Virus record (IMG/VR): IMGVR_UViG_3300009151_000309
Span: 1-27,085 of that record
DNA from: a virus
DNA length: 27,085 nt
Strand: one strand, 5' to 3'
In this document: positions 5,927 to 12,847 of the stretch, piece after piece
Layout: every line of letters begins with the position of its first letter
Numbering within the stretch: the first letter of the stretch is position 1
Program-made: the position numbers and the translations under genes
Notes under the pieces: model-generated
Databases searched by the model: none
Told to the model about the DNA's origin: nothing
The model's input: the letters and a program-made list of their open reading frames with translations, nothing else

Positions 5927-8048
5927 CTAAGCGCTCAACAGCCCTTGCAAACGTCTTCCGCTTCGTGTCTTCGCCATTTGGGTTGCCAGCATAGTAATAT
6001 TGGCGCCAAGCATTGACGTTAACGACCCGTGTGTTGGCTGGGATCTGCGACAGGCCGACCATTTCGCCACCCTCATTGATAGCCATTCTAAGCGCCGCTA
6101 AAACCGTTTTGTCATTCGCATTGAGGGTTCGGTCGATCTTCTTTTTGGCGGGCGTTTCGGATATCTCAATCGGCACCAGAGCAAGGCTCTTGTGTTCCGG
6201 ATCTATAGCACTGAGTGCTACAGTTTCCATTTGGAACATAAGCTTGAAACCGTCCTCGCCGTCCTTCTGTTTGGTCACGAGGATCTGCCCGATGCGCTCG
6301 TCCGAGTTCTCGTCGGATATGCGCGTCAGCTCCAGTTCCGCGTCCACAGCGCCGAGGAGGCTGCTGTGACCGCGTTGTCCGCGTGCCTCGTCCTTGCCGC
6401 TGTGGTGGACGATCATGACGGCGGATCCGGTCGCCTGCTGCAGGAGGCCGATGATATTAATAAAGGCGCCCATGTCCTCGGAGGTGTTTTCGTTGCCGCC
6501 GGCGAAGGCCCGCGCCAGCGTGTCGATGACAATCAGCTTCGGCTTGATGTTGTTCTTTTTGATTGAAGCAAGGAGTCCGGCTAGGTCTTCCATTGTCGAG
6601 CGCAGGTTAAGTTGGCTCTTCAGGAAATACAGGTTCGGTATCTCTGGCATGTCGTGACGCTTGCGGAGGGCGTCTAGACGACGTTTGAGGCCAGCGCCGC
6701 CCTCACCCGCAATATAAACGACGTCGCCCGCCTCAGACTTCTTACCAAAGGCCATGAGGCCCAAGGCGACGCAGGCGCTTAGGTAAAGCGCCACAAACGA
6801 TTTAAACGTGCCAGGCTTGCCGTAGAGGGCCACGAAGGCCATCATGGGTATGAGGTCTTGCAGCAGCCACTTCACCTGCTCGTCGGTAAGTTTTGTTGAA
6901 GGGATAAGGAGATACTTGTCCTTGATCTTTGGCTTTTCGTTGTCGCTGCTGAAGTTATCCTCGTCCGAATACCCAAATGCCGATTTGGGTATTGCGATAA
7001 ATGGCTCTTTCGAAAACTTCAGCAAAATCTCGCCAGTTTCGGAATCGATCGTGTATTCCGTCGGGTCAAAAGGGCGAGCGGTGTCCTTTACCGAACGCTC
7101 TTCCTTGGCGTGGTCAGACACTTTATCCCACCACTGCGCGGCGGCAGTGTTCCACTTTTGCGTGAAGAGCGATATTCCGCGATTTTCCCGTTCTAGTAGA
7201 ACGGCATTGTCGGTCTCAGGCTCAACAATTCGTGATTTCGTTTTCTTTTCATAGACTTCGAACGCTTTCTTCATCTCAGTTGTGAGGAATGCATCATTGA
7301 TCATCGGGGCTTCGCGCCGAAGGTTAACAAGTGTCCCCCAGATCAGGCGCGTCATGTATTCCTCGCGGCCATCTTGAACGCGGCCAGAAATCGAGATCTC
7401 ATACTTCGGCGATGAAGTTTTTTCACCTTTGACGTTTGTTGTTGTCTTGCCGCCAAATTCCTCGGCGAGGTGATCAATCTCCTCGCATAGCCACTGCGGG
7501 CATTCGGCGACGTCTATTTCATGCGGGCCGTTATTCTCGGCCCAGTCGTAATTTTTGCCTGACTCGTGCAGACTGGGGGCAATGACGGCGAAGCCGCCCT
7601 GTCCGCGTATGTCGATGCCGAGGCTTGTCTTGCAGGTGGGTGCCGACCATCCGGCGGGGATCTTGAAGAAGTATTGCAGGCCACCGCCGCCAGTTTTTTG
7701 AAAGACGGTCTCAAGTTCGCCGGCTGTCTGCTGTCGGTCTTGCATGGCCTGCCACCACCCTGCCGCCGACTCGTGCCGCTGAATGTCGAGGTCGATGACG
7801 ACGATGTTGGAGGCTTGGCCGGTGATGATGCCGATATTCTTTTCTTTGACGTAGTCGCCATTGGCGCCGTACCAGCGCTCGAAGGTAAGGTCGGGGACCA
7901 GTTCCTGCTGGAGCGGCCGCCACTCGACGAGCGGTCGCTTCCACTGCTTACCTTTTTGTGGGCTGACGGCGGGAACGATTTGCCATTTAAGCGTGCGGTA
8001 AAACCTTGCCCAGTCGGCGGTGCCGCCAAATTCCAAGTCGTAATTCAT
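5871..8048 (-). CDS. Bifunctional primase-polymerase / RepA-type replicative helicase
   Basis: 725 residues from ATG 8048; a start four codons earlier would sit inside the stop region of the methylase gene. Residues about 10-200 are a prim-pol (AEP) domain: IVVIDLDIQ with the catalytic DLD, a Gly-rich TGGGGLQYFF strand, and LGIDIRGQGGFAVIAPSLH. The C-terminal half is a RecA-fold hexameric helicase of the RepA/AAA_25 type: Walker A GKPGTFKS (about 410-417), Walker B LIVIDTLARAFAGG (about 505-518), and VHHSGKDEARGQRGHSSL (about 547-564) with the conserved His and Arg. The protein should prime and unwind phage DNA. The middle (about 205-395) is a less conserved linker. It is followed by the GGGACA cluster; the last codons overlap two of the copies. 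Confidence 0.93.
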   Translation of the reverse strand: MNYDLEFGGTADWARFYRTLKWQIVPAVSPQKGKQWKRPLVEWRPLQQELVPDLTFERWYGANGDYVKEKNIGIITGQASNIVVIDLDIQRHESAAGWWQAMQDRQQTAGELETVFQKTGGGGLQYFFKIPAGWSAPTCKTSLGIDIRGQGGFAVIAPSLHESGKNYDWAENNGPHEIDVAECPQWLCEEIDHLAEEFGGKTTTNVKGEKTSSPKYEISISGRVQDGREEYMTRLIWGTLVNLRREAPMINDAFLTTEMKKAFEVYEKKTKSRIVEPETDNAVLLERENRGISLFTQKWNTAAAQWWDKVSDHAKEERSVKDTARPFDPTEYTIDSETGEILLKFSKEPFIAIPKSAFGYSDEDNFSSDNEKPKIKDKYLLIPSTKLTDEQVKWLLQDLIPMMAFVALYGKPGTFKSFVALYLSACVALGLMAFGKKSEAGDVVYIAGEGGAGLKRRLDALRKRHDMPEIPNLYFLKSQLNLRSTMEDLAGLLASIKKNNIKPKLIVIDTLARAFAGGNENTSEDMGAFINIIGLLQQATGSAVMIVHHSGKDEARGQRGHSSLLGAVDAELELTRISDENSDERIGQILVTKQKDGEDGFKLMFQMETVALSAIDPEHKSLALVPIEISETPAKKKIDRTLNANDKTVLAALRMAINEGGEMVGLSQIPANTRVVNVNAWRQYYYAGNPNGEDTKRKTFARAVERLVSHGTVGSWANYCWITNA

Positions 8049-8049
8049 G

Positions 8050-9735
8050 TTATTTTCCATTTTTTATCTCAATATAATTTTGTATGCGTTTGCCGATCCA
8101 GTGCATTACAGGAACGGCCATGCTGTTGCCAAGGGCTTTATATCGCGGGCCATCGGCGGCGTTTGGGATTGCAGTGTAGTCGTCAGGAAAACCTTGCAAT
8201 CGCTCACACTCGCGCGGGGTCAGGCGGCGCACTGCCATTTGTTGTGCAATTACATGACTTGGCCTGCTTGGCCTGTCTTCTCCTTCAGCGCGTAAAGTAC
8301 CTGCTTTGTCATCTTCCATCCAATAACCCTGTCCACTCTCGCGTATGACAATTGGTTGCATTACGGCTGTGCCTCCTTGTGCCGCAGTTGGGTTTAACCC
8401 AGATGCGGCATCCAATGTCTTGCTGGTGATTGCATCCATATCAACATAAAACCCGCCCTCTGGCCGATCGGGCCGCTTATTGCCGCCAAAGATATTGATT
8501 GGTTGCGCTACCGCCATACTTCCCCCACCATTTGCATCATATGCGCCAAGAGAGCGAAGCGTAGGCGACATGTCCGTTGTAGCGTCACTGCCGTAGTCTT
8601 TTGAGTTAAATGCAATTGGTTGTACTACATGCATGTTGCTATTTGAACTTAAAGTTCCAGTCGGCAGCTCACTTTCAGCCCTTGATCTGTTTGTCGCACT
8701 TGTAATTTGCGCCAAATCAAATGCTATTGGTTGCATGACAGCTGTTGTTGTGCTGTTTTGAATACCGCCTGGTGCTCTGGATAATAAAGCATTAGAAACT
8801 TCAGTGTAACTTGCAGTATTTACTGTGCCATCAGACCCATGCAATATAATACCAATTGGTTGCGCTACTAAATCTGTTGCATCTTTCCAATCGCGAGCCT
8901 TCATTGCGCTGGCAGTTCCATCTTCAACATATTCGCCAAATGCAACCATACGGGCAGCTAAAACAGCACCAGCAATCTGATTTCTTATCGGACCATCTTT
9001 GGCACGCGCGTCTAATGTTGGATTTAATTCGGTGAAATTACCTCCAGAAGGGCCAATTTCAATGCCTCTGGCAGATCCTTTCCCCGCACTGCGGCTCGGC
9101 GCAATATCCCTGCGCACGCCTTCGCGCTCAAAAAGTATTTCTGCTGGATCGAATCCGTCTCTAGCACTTGCGACAACGAACACACGACGGCGTCGTTGGG
9201 CCACTCCGAAATATTGGGCATCAAGGATACGCCACGCTGCTGATCTTTTGGGACCAACAACCAAACCAGCGTTTGTCCACTTTCCCCCTGTCGGGATGAG
9301 GGGGGCATCATTTCCCGTAAGGGCGGCAAGGAAGCATCCGAAGGCGTTGTCTTTGACGGACAAGACGCCGGGGACGTTTTCCCAGACGATGATGGCAGGG
9401 GGTCGTGCTGCATCATGTCGAACATTGTCAATTGCATCGGCCAATCTCACAAATTCTAATGTTAAATTTCCACGATCGTCTGACAGCGATTGGCGCAATC
9501 CCGCCACGCTAAACGCTTGACAGGGCGTTCCACCCACTAACAAATCGGCATCAACAATCCAATCCTGATCACGCAAAACGGTAAAATCACCGTGGCATGG
9601 CGTGTCGGGGTAATGATATGCCAATACTTGACGAGGGAATTTTTCTATTTCGCTAAATGCCAGTGGCTGCCAGCCAATGGGGTGCCACGCCACTGTTGCC
9701 GCCTCTATTCCTGAGCATACTGATAAATATTTCAT
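8050..9735 (-). CDS. DNA (cytosine-5) methyltransferase with a repeated target-recognition region
   Basis: 561 residues. All key C5-MTase motifs are present: I, LSVCSGIEAATVAW (4-17); IV, GGTPCQAFS with catalytic Cys72; VI, WENVPG (118-123); VIII, QRRRRVFVV (180-188); IX, RRLTPRECERLQGFP (503-517); X, GNSMAVPVM (536-544). The region between VIII and IX, where target recognition sits, is about 310 residues long and carries five QPI repeats (292, 335, 372, 411, 460) in units of 37-49 residues. It should methylate cytosine in phage DNA, perhaps to evade host restriction; no cognate endonuclease is visible. An AAGGA ribosome site lies four bases upstream, at the very edge of the pentamer array. 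The specificity is unknown. Confidence 0.95.
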   Translation of the reverse strand: MKYLSVCSGIEAATVAWHPIGWQPLAFSEIEKFPRQVLAYHYPDTPCHGDFTVLRDQDWIVDADLLVGGTPCQAFSVAGLRQSLSDDRGNLTLEFVRLADAIDNVRHDAARPPAIIVWENVPGVLSVKDNAFGCFLAALTGNDAPLIPTGGKWTNAGLVVGPKRSAAWRILDAQYFGVAQRRRRVFVVASARDGFDPAEILFEREGVRRDIAPSRSAGKGSARGIEIGPSGGNFTELNPTLDARAKDGPIRNQIAGAVLAARMVAFGEYVEDGTASAMKARDWKDATDLVAQPIGIILHGSDGTVNTASYTEVSNALLSRAPGGIQNSTTTAVMQPIAFDLAQITSATNRSRAESELPTGTLSSNSNMHVVQPIAFNSKDYGSDATTDMSPTLRSLGAYDANGGGSMAVAQPINIFGGNKRPDRPEGGFYVDMDAITSKTLDAASGLNPTAAQGGTAVMQPIVIRESGQGYWMEDDKAGTLRAEGEDRPSRPSHVIAQQMAVRRLTPRECERLQGFPDDYTAIPNAADGPRYKALGNSMAVPVMHWIGKRIQNYIEIKNGK

Positions 9736-9738
9736 TTT

Positions 9739-10666
9739 TCCTTGCCTGCCTCGTCTCGCCCATCATTGCCAATCCACGCCTAATCTCGCCTGCCTTGCCT
9801 AATCGGACCGGACCGAACCTGGCCATGCCTCGCCTGCCTTGCCAAATTGGCCACACCTCGCCGCTCCAAATCATGCCAAACCACGCCCGGCCTGCGATGC
9901 CATACCTTGCCGCACTTAGCCTTGACGAACCATGTCTCGCCCCGCCTGCCTTGCATAACCCCGCCGATCCAAGTCTAGCCACGCCTCGCCTGCCTTGCCT
10001 AACCTCGCCGGACGTGTCCGCATCTGGCCATGCCACGCCTGCCTTGCTATGCCTAGCCGAATCACGCCGGACCGATCCCCGCCTATCCTTGCCTGCCCTG
10101 CCGAACCAGACCGGACGATGCCTAACCTCGCCAATCCTCTCCACGCCTGCCTTGCCTTGCTGTGCCACGCCAGACCCGGCCGCTCCATGCCTCGCCTGCC
10201 TTGCCAAACCTAGTTCGGCCTGACCGTGACACGCCGTGCCGGGCCTGCCTTGCTATGCCTTGCCAGACCATACCGATCCATACCTCGCCTGCCTTGCCCT
10301 GCCATACCGAACAGATCCCTGCCTATCCGAGCCTGCCGAGCCAATCCGTGACTTATCTGACCTTTCCTCGCCCTGCCTGCCACGCTCTTCCTCGACTAGC
10401 CTGATCCCGCCGGACCTTGCCTGCCATGCCAATCCTTACCCAACGGTGCGTAGCCTTGCGATGTCACGCCTGCCACACCTTGCCATTCACCGCCCTGCCA
10501 TTCGATGCCCGTCCCTGCCTGCCATGCCATGCCAGACCGGACCGAAGCTAGCCTAAACCCGCCTCGCCTGCCGTGCCTGACCTGAACGCGCCATACCCCG
10601 CCTCTCCTAGCCTGCCTTGCCGGACCCGTCCAAGCCTCAACAGGCCTTTCCCCGCCTGCCTTGTCA
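9739..10666. repeat. Two-level pentamer array, non-coding
   Basis: A 0.93 kb stretch with no gene. On the plus strand almost every fifth base pair begins a pentamer of the form NNCCN (TGCCT, CGCCG, GACCG, ATCCA). A core near CGCCTGCCTTGCC recurs 20 times, starting at 9743, 9787, 9831, 9889, 9943, 9987, 10036, 10090, 10144, 10193, 10242, 10286, 10330, 10374, 10418, 10467, 10516, 10565, 10609 and 10653. Spacings are 44 (nine times), 49 (six), 54 (three) and 58 (once). Each unit is one four-base step (CGCC) plus 8, 9 or 10 pentamers. It runs from the stop codon of the upstream gene to the ribosome site of the methylase gene, and on the minus strand it has GG every five bases. Unit lengths of 44 and 49 shift the reading frame, so it is not protein-coding. 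Confidence 0.95.
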
Positions 10667-11125
10667 GTCAGAATTGAGCTGACGTTCAAGGCGCGCTTTG
10701 ACGCGATTGACTTCCGACAGAAGGTCGTCAACTTCAGGAGCCGCCAAATTATGGAGCATCGTCGAGATTTGATTGAGGCGCATCAAAACGATTTCCAGCC
10801 GGCTTGGCGTATTTCTGGCGATGATTTGCGTGTGGTAATATCCCTCGCCACTTTTACGCGGCGCTTGCGTAAACATGGGCGCGAGAACGACTTTGTTGTC
10901 CTGACGCACAATCTCAACCGTGACGGTCTTGATCAGCTGCCGCGCCTGCTGCAGGCGGTAGTTGTGCGCGGCCTCTTGATCGTCCCAATTGAATTGATCG
11001 TGCATGGCGGAGTTTGGATTGCTTGCGGAGCGCACCACCTCTTCGGGGGTAAGAACCCCCGATTTGGCAATGGCTTCAAGCTCTTCGCGGATAGCCGCGA
11101 GTCGTTTGCTTGAAATTCTTGGCAT
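10664..11125 (-). CDS. Conserved phage protein, function unknown (153 aa)
   Basis: The ATG at 11125 is preferred over a GTG one codon earlier because AGGGA lies five bases upstream. It overlaps the stop of the previous gene. The central part SASNPNSAMHDQFNWDDQEA then AHNYRLQQARQLIKTVTVEI is distinctive: I recall similar 'NP.S.LH..F.W.D..A...YR..QAR.LI' segments in phage replication/recombination neighbourhoods, function unknown. The protein then has a predicted coiled coil near its end (LSEVNRVKARLERQL). The stop codon abuts the first base of the pentamer array. Nothing catalytic is seen. Confidence 0.85.
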   Translation of the reverse strand: MPRISSKRLAAIREELEAIAKSGVLTPEEVVRSASNPNSAMHDQFNWDDQEAAHNYRLQQARQLIKTVTVEIVRQDNKVVLAPMFTQAPRKSGEGYYHTQIIARNTPSRLEIVLMRLNQISTMLHNLAAPEVDDLLSEVNRVKARLERQLNSD

Positions 11126-11754
11126 CACATTCCCTCTATTTTGAAAGTACCCCAGCCAAGTCCGGCGGAGGACTTGGAGTCGGGCCGTCCCTCACCGATG
11201 CCGACCTGCATACCCGCACGCATGATGAGGTTTGCAACGTCCTTGTCGGTGAATTGGTCGCCGTCGTAAGACACGCGGAGATTGATGTGCCACTCGCGCC
11301 ACAGTGGTCGAACGCGAATGTCAATCACGCCGGTGGCGTTACGGACGTGCATGTCGTTGCGTTCCCAGTCGCCATGTAGATGCACGAGCGGGACGCCATC
11401 GACACGGTCAAACGTGTCTGCTTCAACGAACACAGACAGTTTGGCAAGTGTCATTTTAAATCCGACGAGGCGGCAGGCGGAGATCATGGCCGCGCGAAAT
11501 GCACCAGCCGGAACGCCAACATGCCCATCCACGCCAATGTGCATGGCGTTGACGCAGTCCTCGTCGAAGTCGCGGGCCTCGCGGACTTTTTTACCGCGCG
11601 CCGTTGTTCCTTCCGCCATTTTGCCCATCATCATATTTTTGGCTTTTTCGCTAAAGCGGGCCTGCACGAAGGGCGCAGTGCCGATTAGCTTAAAAGCTAT
11701 TGTATTAATTTTGGGGGCGGTGATTTGGATTGCTTTAGAAGTTTTATCTAACAT
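11125..11754 (-). CDS. RAMP/Cas7-like phage protein (inferred fold), function unknown (209 aa)
   Basis: No phage family name comes to mind, but the architecture resembles a ferredoxin-like RAMP/Cas7 protein: an N-terminal strand (NTIAFKLIGTAPFVQARFSE), VPAGAFRAAMISACRLVGFK about residues 82-100 like the 'ipgsslrGalr' segment of RAMPs, a middle with VDGVPLVHLHGDWER and VRPLWREWHINLRVSYDGD, and a terminal Gly-rich MQVGIGEGRPDSKSSAGLGW like the G-loop. Cas7 proteins bind RNA; phage relatives could bind nucleic acid in recombination or replication. No Cas partner genes are present, so this is not a CRISPR system. SD AGGA is upstream of the ATG. The fold assignment is an inference from pattern and needs structure comparison. 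Confidence 0.8.
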   Translation of the reverse strand: MLDKTSKAIQITAPKINTIAFKLIGTAPFVQARFSEKAKNMMMGKMAEGTTARGKKVREARDFDEDCVNAMHIGVDGHVGVPAGAFRAAMISACRLVGFKMTLAKLSVFVEADTFDRVDGVPLVHLHGDWERNDMHVRNATGVIDIRVRPLWREWHINLRVSYDGDQFTDKDVANLIMRAGMQVGIGEGRPDSKSSAGLGWGTFKIEGM

Positions 11755-11796
11755 TTTAGTTTTCCTGTTATTTAACTCCCTGTGCGTCAGGGTCCG

Positions 11797-11814
11797 ATTG
11801 GGGGAAGCCCCAAT
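11797..11814. other. Intercistronic hairpin after the resolvase gene
   Basis: ATTGGGG, GAAG loop, CCCCAAT: a perfect seven-base-pair stem that starts on the last base of the resolvase stop codon. There is no T-run, so it is more likely an mRNA stabiliser or processing site than a terminator. Confidence 0.5.
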
Positions 11815-12263
11815 TACTGTATGGTTTCAACGTAGAAGCGTGCTAACAGCGCTGCCTCCGCGCGACCATTGTCCTTTTTTCTGCTAAATCCTTGATTTTC
11901 GGGCCACAATCTAATTGCCAGCGCGCGTGATTCGTCTTTGTCTGATGTCAGGCGGAAGTGCTTTTTCCAGCGCACGGGGCTAACAAGGTGATAGGGGATC
12001 ATGCTGGCGGCGACGGTGCCGATCGCGATACCGTAAGCCATACCGAACTTGAAAGTGCTGGCGACGCCTTGGCCAGGCATTGAGTGGACGGCCTCGATCA
12101 TGGCCGCACTGGGATTATACTTATTGATGAGATGAAATAAACCAGCGCCATCGACCTGATTGCCGGCAACGGGCGTATCGTAGACGGACACGCGGTTTTC
12201 TTTTGGGAAGTAAAACGCGACGGCGCCAGAGATGCCAGGGTCGATGCCGAGGATGCAAGTCAT
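11814..12263 (-). CDS. RuvC-like Holliday junction resolvase
   Basis: 149 residues, close to the size of phage RuvC-like enzymes. The RNase-H-like catalytic acids are visible: D8 in ILGIDPGISGAVAF, E57 in AAMIEAVHS, and D131 with E136 in KKDNGRAEAALLAR. A conserved Lys/Trp segment (SPVRWKKHF) also fits. The enzyme should cut four-way junctions and branched DNA before packaging. It starts in an ATGA overlap with the preceding gene and is in the leftward replication operon between the small HTH gene and the RAMP-like gene. Confidence 0.92.
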   Translation of the reverse strand: MTCILGIDPGISGAVAFYFPKENRVSVYDTPVAGNQVDGAGLFHLINKYNPSAAMIEAVHSMPGQGVASTFKFGMAYGIAIGTVAASMIPYHLVSPVRWKKHFRLTSDKDESRALAIRLWPENQGFSRKKDNGRAEAALLARFYVETIQ

Positions 12264-12451
12264 GCTACTTTGTTCCTATTATTATGTTTGGCAAAGTCTT
12301 TGTATCTGATGCGGCCGCTAGACCGCATCATGATTTCGATTTGCATATGGTAGGGAACTTTATTGCGACTACGCCACTGACGTATAGTGTGGTCGAGGAT
12401 GCCAAGGTCTTTGGCGATCTCCGCAATAATTTGCCACTGCTCAGGTGTCAC
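12260..12451 (-). CDS. Small HTH DNA-binding protein (63 aa)
   Basis: GTG start, in a GTGA overlap with the stop of the GapR-like gene; its own stop is in an ATGA overlap with the resolvase. The sequence EQWQIIAEIAKDLGILDHTI then RQWRSRNKVPYHMQIEIMMR is a HTH with a recognition helix in LDHTIRQWRSR, similar to small Cro-like regulators with 'W..R..VP' after the recognition helix. The basic tail (KDFAKHNNRNKVA) would help DNA binding. It is a candidate Cro-type regulator; the 15-base palindrome upstream of this operon is a plausible target. No repressor for lysogeny is visible. Confidence 0.75.
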   Translation of the reverse strand: MTPEQWQIIAEIAKDLGILDHTIRQWRSRNKVPYHMQIEIMMRSSGRIRYKDFAKHNNRNKVA

Positions 12452-12723
12452 TTTTTAAATTCTCTTTCCAATGCAGCTTGACCGAGGGGCGTGTCTGATA
12501 GCATGCCCAGTGCCGCCATGTAAGTTTCCATGAGGGCTTCCTCTTCCTTGCGCTGCTCGTCGGTCTTCTTGCGCAGGGCAACGACTTTACGCAAGATCTT
12601 TGGATCATAGCCATTGCTTTTTGCTTCGGTGTAGATTTCACTAATTGATTGCGTCAGTAACTTCTTTTCGTCTTCCAGCCGCTCAATGCGGTCAATAATG
12701 GATTGCAGTTGATTGTTGATCAT
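12448..12723 (-). CDS. GapR-like nucleoid-associated protein (DUF2312)
   Basis: 91 residues. It begins MINNQLQSIIDRIERLEDEK then KLLTQSISEIYTEAKSNGYD and PKILRKVVALRKK, which is the signature of DUF2312/GapR: an N-terminal dimerising helix, then a helix with YTEAKSNGYDPKILRKVVALR. In Caulobacter, GapR binds overtwisted AT-rich DNA ahead of forks and transcription complexes and stimulates gyrase and topoisomerase IV. The phage version probably helps replication or transcription of its own DNA. Start choice is supported by AGGAGAATAAAT before ATG. It is the first gene of the leftward operon, downstream of the promoter with the palindrome. Confidence 0.92.
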   Translation of the reverse strand: MINNQLQSIIDRIERLEDEKKLLTQSISEIYTEAKSNGYDPKILRKVVALRKKTDEQRKEEEALMETYMAALGMLSDTPLGQAALEREFKK

Positions 12724-12757
12724 ATTTATTCTCCTATAGATATGATTTGCGCATCTT

Positions 12758-12781
12758 GTGACAATTTGTCACGAATGTCAA
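12758..12781 (-). promoter_or_regulatory. Leftward promoter/operator for the replication operon
   Basis: GTGACAATTTGTCAC (12758-12772) is a 15-base palindrome. Read leftward, TTGACA (complement of 12776-12781) lies four bases before it, so the palindrome fills the promoter spacer, the same layout as at 2963 and 3696 (TTGACATT followed by a palindrome). The -10 is not well conserved (CAAGAT after 17 bases). A repressor bound here should block the leftward operon starting with the GapR-like gene. Confidence 0.55.
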
Positions 12782-12790
12782 CAGCCCCTA

Positions 12791-12819
12791 TTGACGAATT
12801 ATTTTGAATGCTTCATAAG
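12791..12819 (+). promoter_or_regulatory. Candidate rightward promoter for the nuclease/SSB operon
   Basis: TTGACG (12791-12796), 17 bases, then CATAAG (12814-12819), with the ATG of the nuclease gene 28 bases further on. The operator palindrome is just upstream, so one regulator could govern both directions. This is a motif match only. Confidence 0.4.
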
Positions 12820-12847
12820 GGGCAAACCAAATTGAACTGGAATGTAA

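Noticed and set aside
7413-7425. A third exact copy of TGAAGTTTTTTCA, followed closely by TTGACG
   Set aside because: It lies inside the prim-pol coding sequence, the spacing to TTGACG is 3 rather than 9 bases, and no second palindrome follows. Likely chance in an AT-rich codon run, though an internal operator cannot be excluded.
7566-8348. 260-codon plus-strand frame opposite the prim-pol gene
   Set aside because: It is a mirror of a clear, motif-bearing gene and the methylase end, has no ribosome site, and shows no recognisable domain.
9739-10666. CRISPR array
   Set aside because: Cores are only about 13 bases, sequence between cores follows the same pentamer rule instead of being unrelated spacers, spacing is variable, and no cas genes are present.
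9653-10731. Long reading frames on both strands across the pentamer array, up to 188 codons
   Set aside because: They avoid stops only because of the CC/GG-rich repeat. Unit lengths of 44 and 49 shift the frame, there are no ribosome sites, and translations are low-complexity Arg/Gly/Ala or Pro/Leu sequences.
11125-11754. CRISPR effector complex
   Set aside because: Only one RAMP-like protein, with no Cas10, Cas5, Cas6, repeats or adaptation genes nearby. Cas4-like nuclease at 12848 lacks visible iron-sulfur cysteines and is better read as a phage recombination nuclease.
11282-11887. 201-codon plus-strand frame opposite the RAMP-like gene
   Set aside because: It is a shadow of an operon gene with good spacing and a ribosome site on the minus strand.
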